The notes under the pieces are model-generated. The model was not told where the DNA came from, made no database searches, and was given only the letters and a program-made list of their open reading frames with translations. From assembly GCF_000017685.1 (NCBI RefSeq), contig NC_010602.1:3173001-3237000 (forward strand): a stretch of 64,000 nt of DNA, given 5' to 3'. Positions 35,943 through 45,553 of the stretch are shown here, in pieces. This DNA comes from Leptospira biflexa serovar Patoc strain 'Patoc 1 (Paris)' (GTDB lineage: Bacteria > Spirochaetota > Leptospiria > Leptospirales > Leptospiraceae). The translations under genes were made by a program, and so were the position numbers. Position 1 is the stretch's first letter; each line of letters opens with the position of its first letter.

Positions 35943-37313
35943 ATGCTCTTCAATTCAATTGATTATTTCTACTTTTTTGTTACCTGTTATATCCTTTATT
36001 GGATTTCTCCTGCACGGTTTCGGAAATATATCTTAATCATTTTTTCATTAATCTTTTATGGTTACTGGAGCGGTTCTTTTTTAATTCATTTCGTACTTTT
36101 CATTGTCATTACCCATCTTTGCGTTATCGGTATTTTAAAAACTAAAAAGAGAATATTTTTAATCCTTGGTGTATCCATTAATTTAATCAATTTATGTTTC
36201 TTTAAATATTTTTTAACTTATTTAAAGTATTTAATGTCAGAAGGGAATTTAACCATTCCGTTCTTTCAAAGCCTTTCCGAATTTGTATTACCATTAGCAA
36301 TTAGTTTTTATACGTTCCAAATGATTGCGTATCTCGTTGATGCTTGGCGAGGAAAGTTCTCAGAATCTCCATTTATACACTTTTTACTTTTTATTTTATT
36401 TTTCCCTCAGCTGATCGCTGGCCCTATCATGCGTCATGATGATTTTTATGATCAAATTGATCGATCAAAGTTAACTTTTGATTTTGTGCAACGTGGGATT
36501 TTGCACATCATCTCTGGTTTGATCAAAAAAGTTCTCATTGCCGATCAAATTGCAAAAATGATTAATCCAGTGTATGCAAATCCTGGAGAATATGACGGTG
36601 TCTCAATTCTATTGTCAACTTTCGCATTTTCTTTCCAAGTTTACGGTGATTTTTCGGGTTACACTGATTTGGCGAGAGGATCAGCTTTTCTTTTAGGGTA
36701 CGAGATTCCGGAAAACTTTCGATCCCCATTTTTATCAGTCAGTTTCACAGAATTATGGAGCCGTTGGCATTATACACTTTCCACTTGGATTAGAGATTAC
36801 TTATATATCCCATTGGGAGGAAATCGAGTCTCAGAATTAAGATACAATCTGAACACGATCTTAGTGATGTCACTTTCGGGATTGTGGCATGGAAATACTT
36901 ACACGTTTTTTCTTTGGGGATTTTTCCATGGAATCTTTCTTTCCATAGAAAGATTTGCTTTCGGTAGACCTGACCGTAAATCCATGTCAAACTTGAAAAA
37001 GTTATTTGCAGTGATTTGGATTTTTAGTATTTTTTCAATTCTTGCTACTTTTTTTAGAATTGATACTCTCGAAAAAATTTCAACATTTTGGACTGCGATC
37101 GTAAACGTTAAAGGCAAAATCATTTATAAACCAGATTTTTGGGGACTCATCATTGGAAGTTACATCATACAAATGATTGAATACAAACAATACTTTGCAG
37201 AAAAATTAAAACCATATACAACTTGGATCATTTTTTTCTTAAGTTTCTTCGTTTATATAGCTCTCAGCAAAATTGAAGCACCTGTAGAGACATTTATTTA
37301 CTTTCAGTTTTAA
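35943..37313 (+). CDS. MBOAT-family O-acyltransferase
   Basis: 456 residues with about ten membrane helices. The family region LWSRWHYTLSTWIRDYLYIPLGGNR and the conserved His in SGLWHGNTYTFFLWG are present; GYTDLARGSAFLLGYEIPENF also matches AlgI-like members. Such enzymes transfer acyl groups to surface sugars or lipids. The partner gene 8 bp downstream probably works with it. The substrate is unknown. Confidence 0.9.
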   Translation: MLFNSIDYFYFFVTCYILYWISPARFRKYILIIFSLIFYGYWSGSFLIHFVLFIVITHLCVIGILKTKKRIFLILGVSINLINLCFFKYFLTYLKYLMSEGNLTIPFFQSLSEFVLPLAISFYTFQMIAYLVDAWRGKFSESPFIHFLLFILFFPQLIAGPIMRHDDFYDQIDRSKLTFDFVQRGILHIISGLIKKVLIADQIAKMINPVYANPGEYDGVSILLSTFAFSFQVYGDFSGYTDLARGSAFLLGYEIPENFRSPFLSVSFTELWSRWHYTLSTWIRDYLYIPLGGNRVSELRYNLNTILVMSLSGLWHGNTYTFFLWGFFHGIFLSIERFAFGRPDRKSMSNLKKLFAVIWIFSIFSILATFFRIDTLEKISTFWTAIVNVKGKIIYKPDFWGLIIGSYIIQMIEYKQYFAEKLKPYTTWIIFFLSFFVYIALSKIEAPVETFIYFQF

Positions 37314-37321
37314 AGGCATAT

Positions 37322-38410
37322 ATGAAATCGATATCAATTTATTCTTTCCCATTCTTAATTTTATTCAGCATCATCTTAATCGATAAGGTGATTTGTATTC
37401 CAGATGTTCGAGAAAGTGGTCGTAGAAATTACAAAGCGGGTCAAAATATTTTACTTGGGATGCCCGTCGTTTGGGAAGAAAACAGTAAAATTAAAAATAG
37501 TGGGCAAAAAGTTGCAGTCGTAACTGGGACTTCTCGTTCGGAATCATTTCATGAATGGTCAGAAATTCCAGTAAAAAAATCCACTTTAAAGGATCCTATA
37601 TATTTCGAAACTCGAACGGCCGTTAAAGCTTCGGAATTCATGTTATTTTATCTTCTCGTAAAATCCATGTCAGATGCCAAATTTAAACCAGACATTCTGT
37701 TTTTGGAATTTTCAGATGAAATGTTGAACGAAAACAACATCTATACCTATAAAACAAAATGGGCAGAATTGATGTTACATGAAAGTGAACTGATCGATCT
37801 ATATGATGCGATGAATCCCGAAATACAGAGAGATATCGTCACTCGTTTAATATTTTTAGGATATAACTATCATTTCAAACCCTTGCAAGCAGTGAAAAAT
37901 TTGCTCACGGGAGAACGAGTGTCAAATGATACTTACTTTATCGGAATTTCTTCCTATATGAATACAAAACGTCCTTTTTCTGCTGATAAAATTGGTTATG
38001 AAATAGATCAATTCCCACCAGAGGAATTCCAAGAGAGGATCGTAAATTACTCCGAATCCAGAAGGGAACATTTTTTAAGTCGATTCCAAATCTCAGAAAC
38101 GGAAACTAATTTTTTTAAGAAAATCATTGCCCATATTGAAAAAAATAATATTCCAACCGTCATCTGGGAACCACAAATCCATCCATATTATCAAAATATT
38201 CGATCACAAATAACAAAAGAAAGTATCTTCAACCGATATATGAAAATGTATATCAATCCTAATTCAAAAAATATTCGTTTTGTGAGTCTGAATCAGGGTG
38301 GCTTAAGTTGTAAAACTTATGTAGATTGTAGTCATGTTTCTCCAGTTTGTGTTCCAGATATCGTAGATAAGTTATTGCAAACTGCAAAGGAAATTCCAAA
38401 CTTTCAATAA
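37322..38410 (+). CDS. Exported/membrane-anchored partner of the MBOAT gene
   Basis: 362 residues with an N-terminal hydrophobic anchor (SFPFLILFSIILIDKVICI) and AAGG before the ATG. The body has the feel of an SGNH/AlgJ-like partner (VAVVTGTSRSESFHEWS near residue 55; PTVIWEPQIHPYYQ; DCSHVSP near the end, a possible catalytic D..H). Leptospira have a family (DUF1574) found beside MBOAT genes, and this may belong there. Function, probably in O-acylation of an envelope glycan, is inferred from context. Confidence 0.65.
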   Translation: MKSISIYSFPFLILFSIILIDKVICIPDVRESGRRNYKAGQNILLGMPVVWEENSKIKNSGQKVAVVTGTSRSESFHEWSEIPVKKSTLKDPIYFETRTAVKASEFMLFYLLVKSMSDAKFKPDILFLEFSDEMLNENNIYTYKTKWAELMLHESELIDLYDAMNPEIQRDIVTRLIFLGYNYHFKPLQAVKNLLTGERVSNDTYFIGISSYMNTKRPFSADKIGYEIDQFPPEEFQERIVNYSESRREHFLSRFQISETETNFFKKIIAHIEKNNIPTVIWEPQIHPYYQNIRSQITKESIFNRYMKMYINPNSKNIRFVSLNQGGLSCKTYVDCSHVSPVCVPDIVDKLLQTAKEIPNFQ

Positions 38411-38414
38411 ACCT

Positions 38415-38810
38415 ATGAAACTGAGCGGAAAACAGGTCCAAAAAATCAGACAAAGTCTCTTACTTTGTTTCGTTATTTTGTTTTCTGCCAATTTTATGTA
38501 TCAAAGAATTGTTGATAACGAGATCAATTGTGGTTCGTTAGGTTCTCCTGAAGGTGGTTGCCCATACTCATTTTTAGACCACACTTTTGGTACGAATCCA
38601 GGCCATGATCTCGGTGAAGAAGGTGATCATTCTGATCACGTTTGTCTTTCTTGTCCATGTAATTCACTCCTTTCCATCACTTGGAATTTATACCTCTCTC
38701 ATATTCTTATCCAACTTCATAAAATCTATTTTGAACCAGCAGAAATACAATTTTCAAATTTTGTAATCGCAACTTTTTTATTCCGACCGCCAAAACAACA
38801 CCTAACTTAG
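38415..38810 (+). CDS. Small Cys/His-rich membrane protein upstream of metal efflux genes
   Basis: 131 residues: an N-terminal membrane segment (SLLLCFVILFSANFMY), then a metal-ligand-rich stretch with CGSLGSPEGGC, DHTFGTNPGHD, DHSDHVCLSCPC, then a hydrophobic segment. The density of His, Asp and Cys suggests metal binding. It starts 4 bp after the MBOAT partner and 48 bp before the efflux operon; the composition links it to the latter. I do not recognise a family. Confidence 0.65.
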   Translation: MKLSGKQVQKIRQSLLLCFVILFSANFMYQRIVDNEINCGSLGSPEGGCPYSFLDHTFGTNPGHDLGEEGDHSDHVCLSCPCNSLLSITWNLYLSHILIQLHKIYFEPAEIQFSNFVIATFLFRPPKQHLT

Positions 38811-38858
38811 TTTAATCGCAATTTTTCTCAATTTGCGTAAAAACACGTGGGAGGTACC

Positions 38859-40190
38859 ATGTTTTTATTTTTTAATTCAAAGAAATCCAAAGTTCATTGG
38901 TTTCGACTGGGGATATTGATTTTATCAATTCATTTCACTCAATTGGAATCTCAGAATATTTTGGGAAAACCATGTCAAAAAATGACAACAATGATTGAAA
39001 TGAGCGAGTGCATTGTTACGCGTCATCCTGACTTTCAACTTGAGGAAATTAAATTGAAAGAAATTTCAGGCAGAAAAAAAATCGCGTCCTATTTTTTCCC
39101 TTCGAATCCGAATGTCTCAGGTTATTTGGCAAATCGTAATGAAGAAACAGCAACTTCCTTATTTGGCTCGTCCTCTTCTTCAGCAAGTAACTTCCAAGTG
39201 ATGGTGAACCAAGAAATTTATACAAACGGAAAAAGAGAAATTGCGATCCAAATTGCTGATGAAGAATTCAGAGCCCAGGTGTTTCGATTAGAGACGGTGA
39301 AACGGATTCTTACTTTTGAAGCCTTAAAAAAAATCATTCGATTTCATTATCTGTTTCTAGAAAAAGAAAATAGTCTCAATAGTTTAAACTTAGTAAAGGA
39401 ACTAAAAAAAGTATCTAAAGCAAGAATCAATGAAGGACTTTCACCTGGAATAGACGAATCATTATCTGAATCCGAAGAAATTCGTATCTTCAAAATATGG
39501 AATCAAACTCATCGCCAGTATGAAAATGCAAAATCTGAATTAGAAGTCTTACTTGGTATTCAGATTGAGTCGAGTGACTTTGAAACGTTCCAAATGAAAC
39601 TTCCAAATAGTTTTCCAAAAGATAAAACTGAATTAGTAAAAACGGCATTTCAATATAGACCAGAAGTTTTTTTGACTGAAAAGGAAATTGAAATCGCACT
39701 CTTGCGTCATAATGAAGTCAGAAAACAGAAAATACCCAATGTAAGTTTAGGCGCTTTTGCACAAAACGATGGGTTTAATGAACGAGTCGTCGGTGGTATG
39801 ATTTCACTTCCATTGATCCTCTGGAGAGATTTTGAAGGTGAATCCATTATTAGTGCATCAAAAATTGATAGCACTAAGGTGATTCAGGAATCTGTAGCAA
39901 GGAATATCAAACAAGAAGTACTCTTTGCCTTAACAAATTTTCTGACTTTATCCGAAGAAATCAATCTTTACGATGAAAACAAAATGGAACGAGCTGAATC
40001 AGATTTAAAAAACTTACAAGAAGCAATTCGATTTGGAAAAATCAAAATCATTGATGCAATCAATCACCAACGAATTTTATTACAAACAAAATTAAATTAC
40101 TTAAATACAAAATCAGAGTACGAAGTATCACAAATTGAATTAATTCGTGTACTTGGATTACCTACAGACATATTGGAAATACGACCATGA
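38859..40190 (+). CDS. czcC: Outer-membrane factor of metal efflux (TolC/CzcC family)
   Basis: About 443 residues from the ATG at 38859, which has GGGAGG 5-6 bp upstream; a GTG at 38847 is less likely. A signal peptide (LGILILSIHFTQLESQ) precedes the alternating long helices of an OEP protein (ENAKSELEVLLGIQ and a second copy YEVSQIELIRVLGL). It forms the trans-envelope channel for the RND pump downstream. It overlaps the adaptor gene by 4 bp. Confidence 0.82.
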   Translation: MFLFFNSKKSKVHWFRLGILILSIHFTQLESQNILGKPCQKMTTMIEMSECIVTRHPDFQLEEIKLKEISGRKKIASYFFPSNPNVSGYLANRNEETATSLFGSSSSSASNFQVMVNQEIYTNGKREIAIQIADEEFRAQVFRLETVKRILTFEALKKIIRFHYLFLEKENSLNSLNLVKELKKVSKARINEGLSPGIDESLSESEEIRIFKIWNQTHRQYENAKSELEVLLGIQIESSDFETFQMKLPNSFPKDKTELVKTAFQYRPEVFLTEKEIEIALLRHNEVRKQKIPNVSLGAFAQNDGFNERVVGGMISLPLILWRDFEGESIISASKIDSTKVIQESVARNIKQEVLFALTNFLTLSEEINLYDENKMERAESDLKNLQEAIRFGKIKIIDAINHQRILLQTKLNYLNTKSEYEVSQIELIRVLGLPTDILEIRP

Positions 40191-41326
40191 AAAAAAATAT
40201 CAAAATACTATTCTTATCCATATTACTTATTTTCATCTCATATTATTTTTGGCAATCACGTCAGAACAATCTCATTACTGAAGAACAACAAAATAATAAA
40301 GACACACTTCACCTAACAAATGAGCAGAAGAAAGAAATTCAAATTAAAATTGAAACAGTAAGTTTATCGCCAATCCATACAAACATTGAACTGATTGGTG
40401 AAACTGAATCTGTCCCTGATGATATTATGGATGTTCCAGCAAGAATTTCAGGTAGAGTCACATCTGTATTTTTTGTAGAAGGAGATACCATTCAAAAAGG
40501 ACAAAAATTAGCAATTATAGATTCACCAGAACTTGCGAAACTTCGATCTACCTATTTGGTTTCAAAATCAAAATATACTGCTGCAGAACAAAATTTAACA
40601 AGAATTAACTCACTCGTAAAAATGAATTTGGCAGCAAAGCAGGAATTAATTGATGCCGAAGCAAATTTACGAGTGATTGAATCTGAAAAAAATTCTGCAG
40701 AGGAAAATTTGAGGGCCAATGGACTGGGGATTGATAACTCTTCCACTGGCCAGTATATAGTGTATGCCCCTAGATCTGGTTTAGCACTTTCTCGAAATGC
40801 TGTTCTAGGTTCGATTGTTTTAGGGAATCAAATTCTTACAACCATTGCAAACCTAACTAATCTTTGGTTCCAAGCCAAAATCTACGAAAATGATCTCAAA
40901 TATTTGACAGAAGGAGTATCTGCTAAAGTCATATTAAATGCTTATCCCGATTTAGTATTTTTAGGAAAATTAGAACACATCGGAGAAAAAGTTGATCTAG
41001 AGTCTAGGACAGTCCATGCTCGCGTTGTTTTTAAAAATACAAACCGTAAAGCAAAAATTGGTCTTTTTGGAAAAGCTATCCTCAGTGTGAATGAAAGAAT
41101 TGGAATTCAAATTCCTGAATCGTCAATTCAATCCTACCAAAATTCAAAATTTGTTTTTTTAGAAACAAAGCCAGATGTATATCATTGGATCGAAGTCACT
41201 ACAGGGTTTACCGAGAATCAAAAAACCGAAGTTTTGACTGGCCTTAAAGAAGGTGATAAAGTTGTAACAAAAGGATCATTTGAATTAAAATCGATTTTAT
41301 TCAAAGATACCTTCGGTGGAGAATGA
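40187..41326 (+). CDS. czcB: Membrane-fusion adaptor of metal efflux (CzcB family)
   Basis: 379 residues: N-terminal anchor, barrel-sandwich strand (VPARISGRVTSVFFVEGDTIQKG), a helical hairpin (KYTAAEQNLTRINSLVKM) and the returning lipoyl half (IVYAPRSGLALSRNAVLGS). The C-terminal domain holds VLTGLKEGDKVVTKGSFELKS. It joins the inner-membrane pump to the outer-membrane channel. No His-rich metal tail is seen, unlike some CzcB proteins. Confidence 0.88.
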   Translation: MKKNIKILFLSILLIFISYYFWQSRQNNLITEEQQNNKDTLHLTNEQKKEIQIKIETVSLSPIHTNIELIGETESVPDDIMDVPARISGRVTSVFFVEGDTIQKGQKLAIIDSPELAKLRSTYLVSKSKYTAAEQNLTRINSLVKMNLAAKQELIDAEANLRVIESEKNSAEENLRANGLGIDNSSTGQYIVYAPRSGLALSRNAVLGSIVLGNQILTTIANLTNLWFQAKIYENDLKYLTEGVSAKVILNAYPDLVFLGKLEHIGEKVDLESRTVHARVVFKNTNRKAKIGLFGKAILSVNERIGIQIPESSIQSYQNSKFVFLETKPDVYHWIEVTTGFTENQKTEVLTGLKEGDKVVTKGSFELKSILFKDTFGGE

Positions 41327-41327
41327 A

Positions 41328-44300
41328 ATGGAATTTTTAACAAAATTAGTCCATTTTTCACTTCAGAATCGACTTTTAATTTTAATATTTACAGTATTAC
41401 TCGTATTTGGTGGATTTTATTCGTTAAAACATTTGAAAGTTGATGCAGTTCCTGACATCACCAATGTTCAAGTGCAAGTGATTACCTCCTCTCCATCATT
41501 ATCTACTTTAGAAATCGAACAATATATCACATTACCTGTTGAAAGAGCACTAGCAGGAATTCCAAATTTAACAGAAGTTAGATCTGTATCAAGGTATGGA
41601 TTTTCATTAGTGACTGCAGTTTTTGCCGAAGGAACCGATTTATTTAAAAGCAGACAGCTAGTAAGCGAAAGGTTAAGTGAGGCTTCAGAAAACATTCCTA
41701 CAATTTATGGTAAACCAGTGATCGGACCTATCACAACAGGTCTTGGAGAAGTATTCCAATTTACAATCGAAAGTAATTTCCATAGTCAAATGGAATTGAC
41801 GACGTATTTGAATTGGTACATCAATCCATCATTGAAAACAGTTCCGGGGATTGTAGAGGTAAATACTTTTGGCGGAAAAACCAAACAATACCAAGTCATC
41901 GTTGATACCTTCAAGTCTGCATCGTTAGGAATTTCTTTCAATCAAATTGTAGAAGCCATTCAATCGAATAATTTATCTACTGGTAGCGGATATATAGAAA
42001 GGTCCAATGAACAATTGATCATCGGTAGTGATGGACTTTTAAAGACAATACCGGACTTTGAAAAAATCCAAATCGGAAAAATGAAAGATGGGTTTCCTAT
42101 TTATCTGAGTACAGTTGCGAAAATCGTAGAAGGACCCAGATTAAGAAAAGGAGCCGCTACCTCATCAGGTAAATCAGAAGTTGTAGGGGCTGTTACCTTA
42201 ATGTTACTTGGAGAAAATTCTCTTGAAGTAACAAAGTCTGTGAAGGAAAAAATTTTTCAAATTGAAAAGACATTACCAACAGGTATGAAAATAAAACCAT
42301 ACTATGATCGTTCGATTATGGTATCAAACACTCTTAAAACGATCGTTTGGAATCTATCTGAAGGTGCCATATTAGTCATTCTGATTTTGTTTTTAATGAT
42401 TGGTGATTTTCGATCTGGTCTCGTGATTGCATCAGTGATTCCACTTGCAATGCTCATTGCCATCTCTCTAATGTTCATGAGAGATTTGCCAGCAAACTTG
42501 ATGTCTATGGGTGCAATCGATTTTGGATTAATTGTAGATGGTGCGGTCATTCTTATCGAAAATTCACATAGACGATTAGGATTAAAAGTAAAGGAGTTAA
42601 AAAGAGCCCTCACTCCAACCGAAAAAAAAGATACAATTCTCCAAGCAACCATCGAAGTCAGAAAGGCAACGATTTATGGAGAAATTATAATCGGAATTGT
42701 TTATATTCCAATTCTGACATTGAGTGGAACGGAAGGGAAAATGTTTATCCCGATGGCGACTACAGTACTCTTTGCATTGATAGGATCATTTGTCCTTACT
42801 CTGACTGTGATTCCAGTCTTAGCTTCTTTCTTTTTAAATTCAGATCTAAAGGAAGAAGTCAAAACCGTTTTTTTTCAGAAAATTCAGAACTGGTACATTC
42901 CGAAACTTGATTCTTGCTTTCAAGATCCAAATAAAATTTTATATTCAACGATTGGAATCTTTATGATTTCAATCTTTATGTTTTTCAGATTGGGTGGAGA
43001 ATTTTTACCAAAATTGGACGAAGGAAACCTTCTAATCGAAATTAGCCGTTACCCATCTACGACTTTAACCGAATCTTTAACATCCTCTACTAAAATTGAA
43101 AATGCGATATTAAAAGAAATATCTGAAATCACCGAAATTGTTTCAAGGACTGGATCACCAGAACTAGCCATTGAGCCAATGGGTGTTGAAAAAACGGATA
43201 TGTATTTAAATATGAAACCAAGGTCCGAATGGAATCATACAAAAGCAGAAATTGAAGAAAAACTCGAAGAAATCATCCAACGTGTTGCTCCGCAAGTAGC
43301 GTACGGTCTATCACAACCAATTGAAATGAGAAACAATGAAATTATGGCTGGAATTCGAGCCGACGTTGGAATAAAAGTTTTTGGCGATGACTTGGTCCAA
43401 CTAAAAATCATTGCAGAAGAAATTTCCTCAAAAATCAAAAACATTGAAGGAGTCGCAGATCTCAGGATTGAACAATTATATGGGTTAGAATATTTGAGAA
43501 TCAAACCTAACCGAGAAAAGTTGGCAAGATACAACTTAAATATTTTGGATATCAATCGTATTACCGAATCATTTTCATCTGGTGTACCAGCTGGCATCGT
43601 ATATGAAGGAATGAAACGATTTGATATTGTCGTAAAAACTGATATCAATTCAAACCCAGATCAAATCCCAAATACACCCGTAAATGTAGGACAAAATCAA
43701 TTTGCACCCTTTCACGAATTGGCCGAAATTAAAATAGAAGACGGACCCGTTCAAATCTTACATCAAAACCAAAATCGATATGCACTAATCCAGTTTAATA
43801 TCAGGGGAAGTGATATGGTTAGTACCGTACGATTCGTAAAACAAGTATTAGAAGACAAAATCAAATTCCCTCCAGGATATTCTTTTTCGCTCGGTGGTGA
43901 ATTTCAAAAATTTGAATCTGCGACAAATACTTTATTGGTTGTGGTTCCGATTACATTATTGGTTATTTTTTTGATTTTATATTTTGCATTTAACGAAGTA
44001 TTAGCAGCATTTATTATTTTTCTAAATGTGCCTTTCGCAATCACAGGAGGCATTCTAGCACTTTACTTTCGAAACTTACCCTTTAGCATATCAGCCGGAG
44101 TTGGTTTTATAGCATTGTTCGGAATTGCTGTCTTAAATGGGCTTGTTCTCATTAGTTTTATCAAATCGTTAGAGCACAAAGGTAATCAATTAGAGGAAGC
44201 GATCAAAGAAGCCGCAATTTCAAGGCTTAGGCCAGTCCTCACAACCGCCCTGCTTGCTTCCATTGGATTCATTCCTATGGCAATTAGCACCTCGCCAGGA

Positions 44301-44438
44301 GCAGAGGTACAACGGCCATTAGCGACCGTTGTCATTGGAGGATTAATCACTGCTAGTGGGTTAACCCTATTTGTACTACCAATTGTTTATTTAAAGTTTT
44401 TTGCAAAAAAATCTTTCATGCTCTCAAAAGAAGCATAA
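41328..44438 (+). CDS. czcA: HME-RND heavy-metal efflux pump (CzcA family)
   Basis: About 1036 residues from the ATG at 41328 (GGAG 7 bp upstream); the frame is open from a GTG at 41316. Twelve membrane helices and two large periplasmic loops fit RND pumps. The HME signature in TM4 reads DFGLIVDGAVILIENSHRR, closest to divalent-cation (Zn/Co/Ni) CzcA rather than the copper/silver CusA. The proton-driven pump exports metals from the periplasm/cytoplasm. Its 3' end overlaps the convergent hydrolase gene by 52 bp. Confidence 0.9.
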   Translation: MEFLTKLVHFSLQNRLLILIFTVLLVFGGFYSLKHLKVDAVPDITNVQVQVITSSPSLSTLEIEQYITLPVERALAGIPNLTEVRSVSRYGFSLVTAVFAEGTDLFKSRQLVSERLSEASENIPTIYGKPVIGPITTGLGEVFQFTIESNFHSQMELTTYLNWYINPSLKTVPGIVEVNTFGGKTKQYQVIVDTFKSASLGISFNQIVEAIQSNNLSTGSGYIERSNEQLIIGSDGLLKTIPDFEKIQIGKMKDGFPIYLSTVAKIVEGPRLRKGAATSSGKSEVVGAVTLMLLGENSLEVTKSVKEKIFQIEKTLPTGMKIKPYYDRSIMVSNTLKTIVWNLSEGAILVILILFLMIGDFRSGLVIASVIPLAMLIAISLMFMRDLPANLMSMGAIDFGLIVDGAVILIENSHRRLGLKVKELKRALTPTEKKDTILQATIEVRKATIYGEIIIGIVYIPILTLSGTEGKMFIPMATTVLFALIGSFVLTLTVIPVLASFFLNSDLKEEVKTVFFQKIQNWYIPKLDSCFQDPNKILYSTIGIFMISIFMFFRLGGEFLPKLDEGNLLIEISRYPSTTLTESLTSSTKIENAILKEISEITEIVSRTGSPELAIEPMGVEKTDMYLNMKPRSEWNHTKAEIEEKLEEIIQRVAPQVAYGLSQPIEMRNNEIMAGIRADVGIKVFGDDLVQLKIIAEEISSKIKNIEGVADLRIEQLYGLEYLRIKPNREKLARYNLNILDINRITESFSSGVPAGIVYEGMKRFDIVVKTDINSNPDQIPNTPVNVGQNQFAPFHELAEIKIEDGPVQILHQNQNRYALIQFNIRGSDMVSTVRFVKQVLEDKIKFPPGYSFSLGGEFQKFESATNTLLVVVPITLLVIFLILYFAFNEVLAAFIIFLNVPFAITGGILALYFRNLPFSISAGVGFIALFGIAVLNGLVLISFIKSLEHKGNQLEEAIKEAAISRLRPVLTTALLASIGFIPMAISTSPGAEVQRPLATVVIGGLITASGLTLFVLPIVYLKFFAKKSFMLSKEA

Positions 44439-45193
44439 TCTGCTTTTTCATTATAAGCTAAGCCTGGTAATCCGTGTTTTTCGGATCCAGGCCTTGTGAA
44501 CCCATGAACTGCACCAGGATGAGAAACAAAAGTGACAGGAGCTTTTGCTTCCGTTATTGTTTTCACAAATGTTTCGACCGAAGTTTTTGGAATAAAGGGA
44601 TCATCTGCCCCATGATGGACTAAAACTTTTGTTTTTAATTTTTTAACCCCTGTAGCCAAATTTTTACTCCCTAAAAACCCATGGAAAGAAACAACTCCAC
44701 CTTTTAATTCTGCTCCATCTAATGCGAGTTCAATGACTCCACCACCTCCAAAACAATAACCGATAGCTCCTATTTGATTTGGATCGACGTTTGGATTTGA
44801 TTTTAGAATTTCAATCGCCTTGTAGATTTTTTTAAGAAGAATTTTGGGATCACCATTTGCACTTGAAAGTTTACCCGCTTCCACATGATCCTTTGCTAAA
44901 ATGCCTTTTCCATAAACATCCATAACAAACGCTACATATCCCATGTCCGCTAATTGTTTTGCTCGTTGTTTTGGATAATCATTGACTCCCCACCACTCAT
45001 GTATCACTAGGATACCAGGTCGTTTTCCAGTTGTTTTTGAATTTAAAGCAAAAAAACCTTCATAGGTTTTTCCATCCAATTTGTATTCGAAAGGGCTACC
45101 AGTTACAGTTGATTGAACTGGAAGTTCTGCTGTGGGCAGACTACTACATTGCAATAATAACAATGCAATCGATGTGGAAAGGAACAGTTTCAT
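44387..45193 (-). CDS. Dienelactone hydrolase family lipoprotein
   Basis: About 268 residues from the ATG at 45193, which has AAGGAG at 6 bp; the frame is open to 45211. A signal peptide ends with a lipobox LLLQC. The alpha/beta-hydrolase features are GILVIHEWWGVNDYPKQRA, the nucleophile Cys in IGYCFGGG, and late Asp (HHGADDPF) and His (GAVHGF), the usual Cys-Asp-His triad. Most relatives are cytosolic, so a lipidated envelope form is unusual. The substrate is unknown. Confidence 0.85.
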   Translation of the reverse strand: MKLFLSTSIALLLLQCSSLPTAELPVQSTVTGSPFEYKLDGKTYEGFFALNSKTTGKRPGILVIHEWWGVNDYPKQRAKQLADMGYVAFVMDVYGKGILAKDHVEAGKLSSANGDPKILLKKIYKAIEILKSNPNVDPNQIGAIGYCFGGGGVIELALDGAELKGGVVSFHGFLGSKNLATGVKKLKTKVLVHHGADDPFIPKTSVETFVKTITEAKAPVTFVSHPGAVHGFTRPGSEKHGLPGLAYNEKADYASFESMKDFFAKNFK

Positions 45194-45553
45194 AAATCTC
45201 CTTTTGATCAAAACATCATTTCATGTTCTTAGATCATCTTTTCTAATCTTAGAATGGAAATTTGGAGTTAAAAGCAGAAAAATACGAGGAAAATTGTTTT
45301 CCAATTAAAAAGGATCGTCGGTATTCAATGTTGCAGTTCTAGCCTCTAGTTCATTTCCCATCTCAATGGAATCAATTTCGCCGACTTTCCATCAATTCTC
45401 CTTTTGTGACAGTAGACCATTCGCTCTAAATACTAAAATCCGAAGTATACTGATCGGTTCACTTTGGATTCAATTTATTATATTTTTTGATGAATCTATT
45501 TTTTTTAATCGCAAGACAACGCTTGGTATTATCTTTTTAACCTGAGGACAAAA
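45194..45553. other. Intergenic region between divergent genes, no gene seen
   Basis: A 360-bp AT-rich gap between the hydrolase lipoprotein (minus) and the acyl-CoA dehydrogenase (plus). It should hold both promoters. I found no convincing frame, hairpin or repeat. TGAGGA precedes the dehydrogenase ATG. Confidence 0.4.
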
